From: Gallionella sp.
GTDB taxonomy: Bacteria; Pseudomonadota; Gammaproteobacteria; Burkholderiales; Gallionellaceae
Direction of reading: 5' to 3'
Length of the DNA: 15,744 nt
Assembly: GCA_004298605.1 (NCBI GenBank)
Contig: SCPW01000153.1
Location: forward strand, 1-15,744
In this document: positions 15,467-15,744 of the stretch, piece after piece
Position numbering within the stretch: the stretch's first letter is position 1
Layout: every line of letters starts with the position of its first letter
The notes under the pieces: generated by a model
What the model was told of the DNA's origin: nothing
The model's input: the letters and a program-made list of their open reading frames with translations, nothing else
The model's database searches: none
Program-made: the position numbers and the translations under genes

Positions 15467-15542
15467 TGGCAGGCCAGGAGGGTCTCGAACCCCCAACCCT
15501 CGGTTTTGGAGACCGATACTCTACCAATTGAGCTACTGGCCT
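15467..15542 (-). tRNA. trnW: tRNA-Trp (anticodon CCA)
   Basis: The 76-nt gene has an acceptor stem AGGCCAG/CTGGCCT, a D-arm with AGCTCAATTGGTAGAG, an anticodon stem TCGGT/ACCGA around the loop CTCCAAA (anticodon CCA at 15509-15507), a T-arm with GGTTCGAGACC, discriminator G and an encoded CCA end. The context tuf-trnW-secE is usual in beta- and gammaproteobacteria. It is probably cut from the tuf-secE transcript by RNase P and 3' processing. Confidence 0.98.
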
Positions 15543-15547
15543 AAATC

Positions 15548-15617
15548 GGGGAAGGGAGAAGAGTGAAGGGAGAAGGGTTAAACCCTTCCCTCTTCCCCCT
15601 TACCCCTTCTCATTTCC
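15548..15617 (-). repeat. Palindromic heptamer array in the tuf-trnW gap, with G-quadruplex motif
   Basis: Plus-strand 15548-15580 is a 7-nt-period array (GGGAGAA, GAGTGAA, GGGAGAA, GGGTTAA). From 15581 to about 15617 the inverted array follows (heptamers such as CCTCTTC, CCCCTTA, CCCCTTC). A tight stem GAAGGGT/ACCCTTC with loop TAA sits at the centre. On the mRNA strand the tuf-side half reads G4-N3-G5-N4-G3-N2-G3 at 15606-15583, a canonical G-quadruplex pattern. The array fills the whole space between the tuf stop codon and the tRNA 5' end. Confidence 0.8.
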
Positions 15618-15744
15618 TTACTCGATAATCTTTGCCACCACGCCCGCGCCGACGGTGCGGCCACCTTCGCGGATCGCGAAGCGCAGGCCTTCTTCCATCG
15701 CGATCGGGTTGATCAGGTTGACGGTGATGCTGACGTTGTCGCCG
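15618..15744 (-). CDS. tuf: Elongation factor Tu, C-terminal part (first tuf copy, cut by window edge)
   Basis: The last 41 full codons read [20 protein letters not shown] and on to [20 protein letters not shown] before TAA, the conserved domain III end of EF-Tu. The remainder lies beyond 15744. The gene is upstream of trnW and in the same orientation as the copy at the left edge, so the two tuf genes enclose the rest of the window as direct repeats. The fragment is intact; nothing can be said about its start or promoter. Confidence 0.97.
   Translation of the reverse strand, partial: GDNVSITVNLINPIAMEEGLRFAIREGGRTVGAGVVAKIIE

Overview
The window is a housekeeping block from a bacterial chromosome, most likely a betaproteobacterium (Nitrosomonadales/Gallionellaceae-like). 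This placement is an inference from gene order (tuf, tRNA-Trp, secE, nusG, rplK, rplA, rplJ, rplL, rpoB, rpoC, rpsL, rpsG, fusA, tuf) and from the protein sequences, not from a search. Every real gene lies on the minus strand, so transcription runs from high to low coordinates. The long plus-strand reading frames are shadows of rpoB, rpoC and fusA.

Layout in transcription order: 3' end of a first tuf (15744-15618), tRNA-Trp(CCA), secE, nusG, rplK (L11), rplA (L1), a structured L10 leader, rplJ (L10), rplL (L7/L12), a two-hairpin attenuator, rpoB, rpoC, then the str group rpsL (S12), rpsG (S7), fusA (EF-G) and the 5' end of a second tuf (248-1). Together these encode elongation factors, ribosomal stalk proteins, a translocon subunit, a transcription factor and the two large RNA polymerase subunits. 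No stretch over 300 bases lacks a gene; the longest gap is the 280-nt rplA-rplJ leader.

The genes are ordinary and the interest is in the gaps. (1) Three gaps (tuf-trnW, rplA-rplJ, rpoB-rpoC) hold degenerate arrays with an exact 7-nt period. Two of these are palindromic pairs of purine-rich and pyrimidine-rich arrays, and their mRNA-strand halves fit a canonical G-quadruplex pattern. (2) The third array appears to sit inside the L10 autoregulatory leader, splitting two halves that are close together in E. coli. (3) The trnW-secE gap holds a 139-bp, fully symmetric, MITE-like palindrome flanked by a short direct repeat. (4) A near-consensus sigma-70 promoter (TTGACA, 17 nt, TAGAAT) lies in the last codons of rpoC and probably drives the str genes. 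(5) rplJ appears to start at TTG and fusA at GTG. I found no new protein system, CRISPR array, phage or toxin-antitoxin module.
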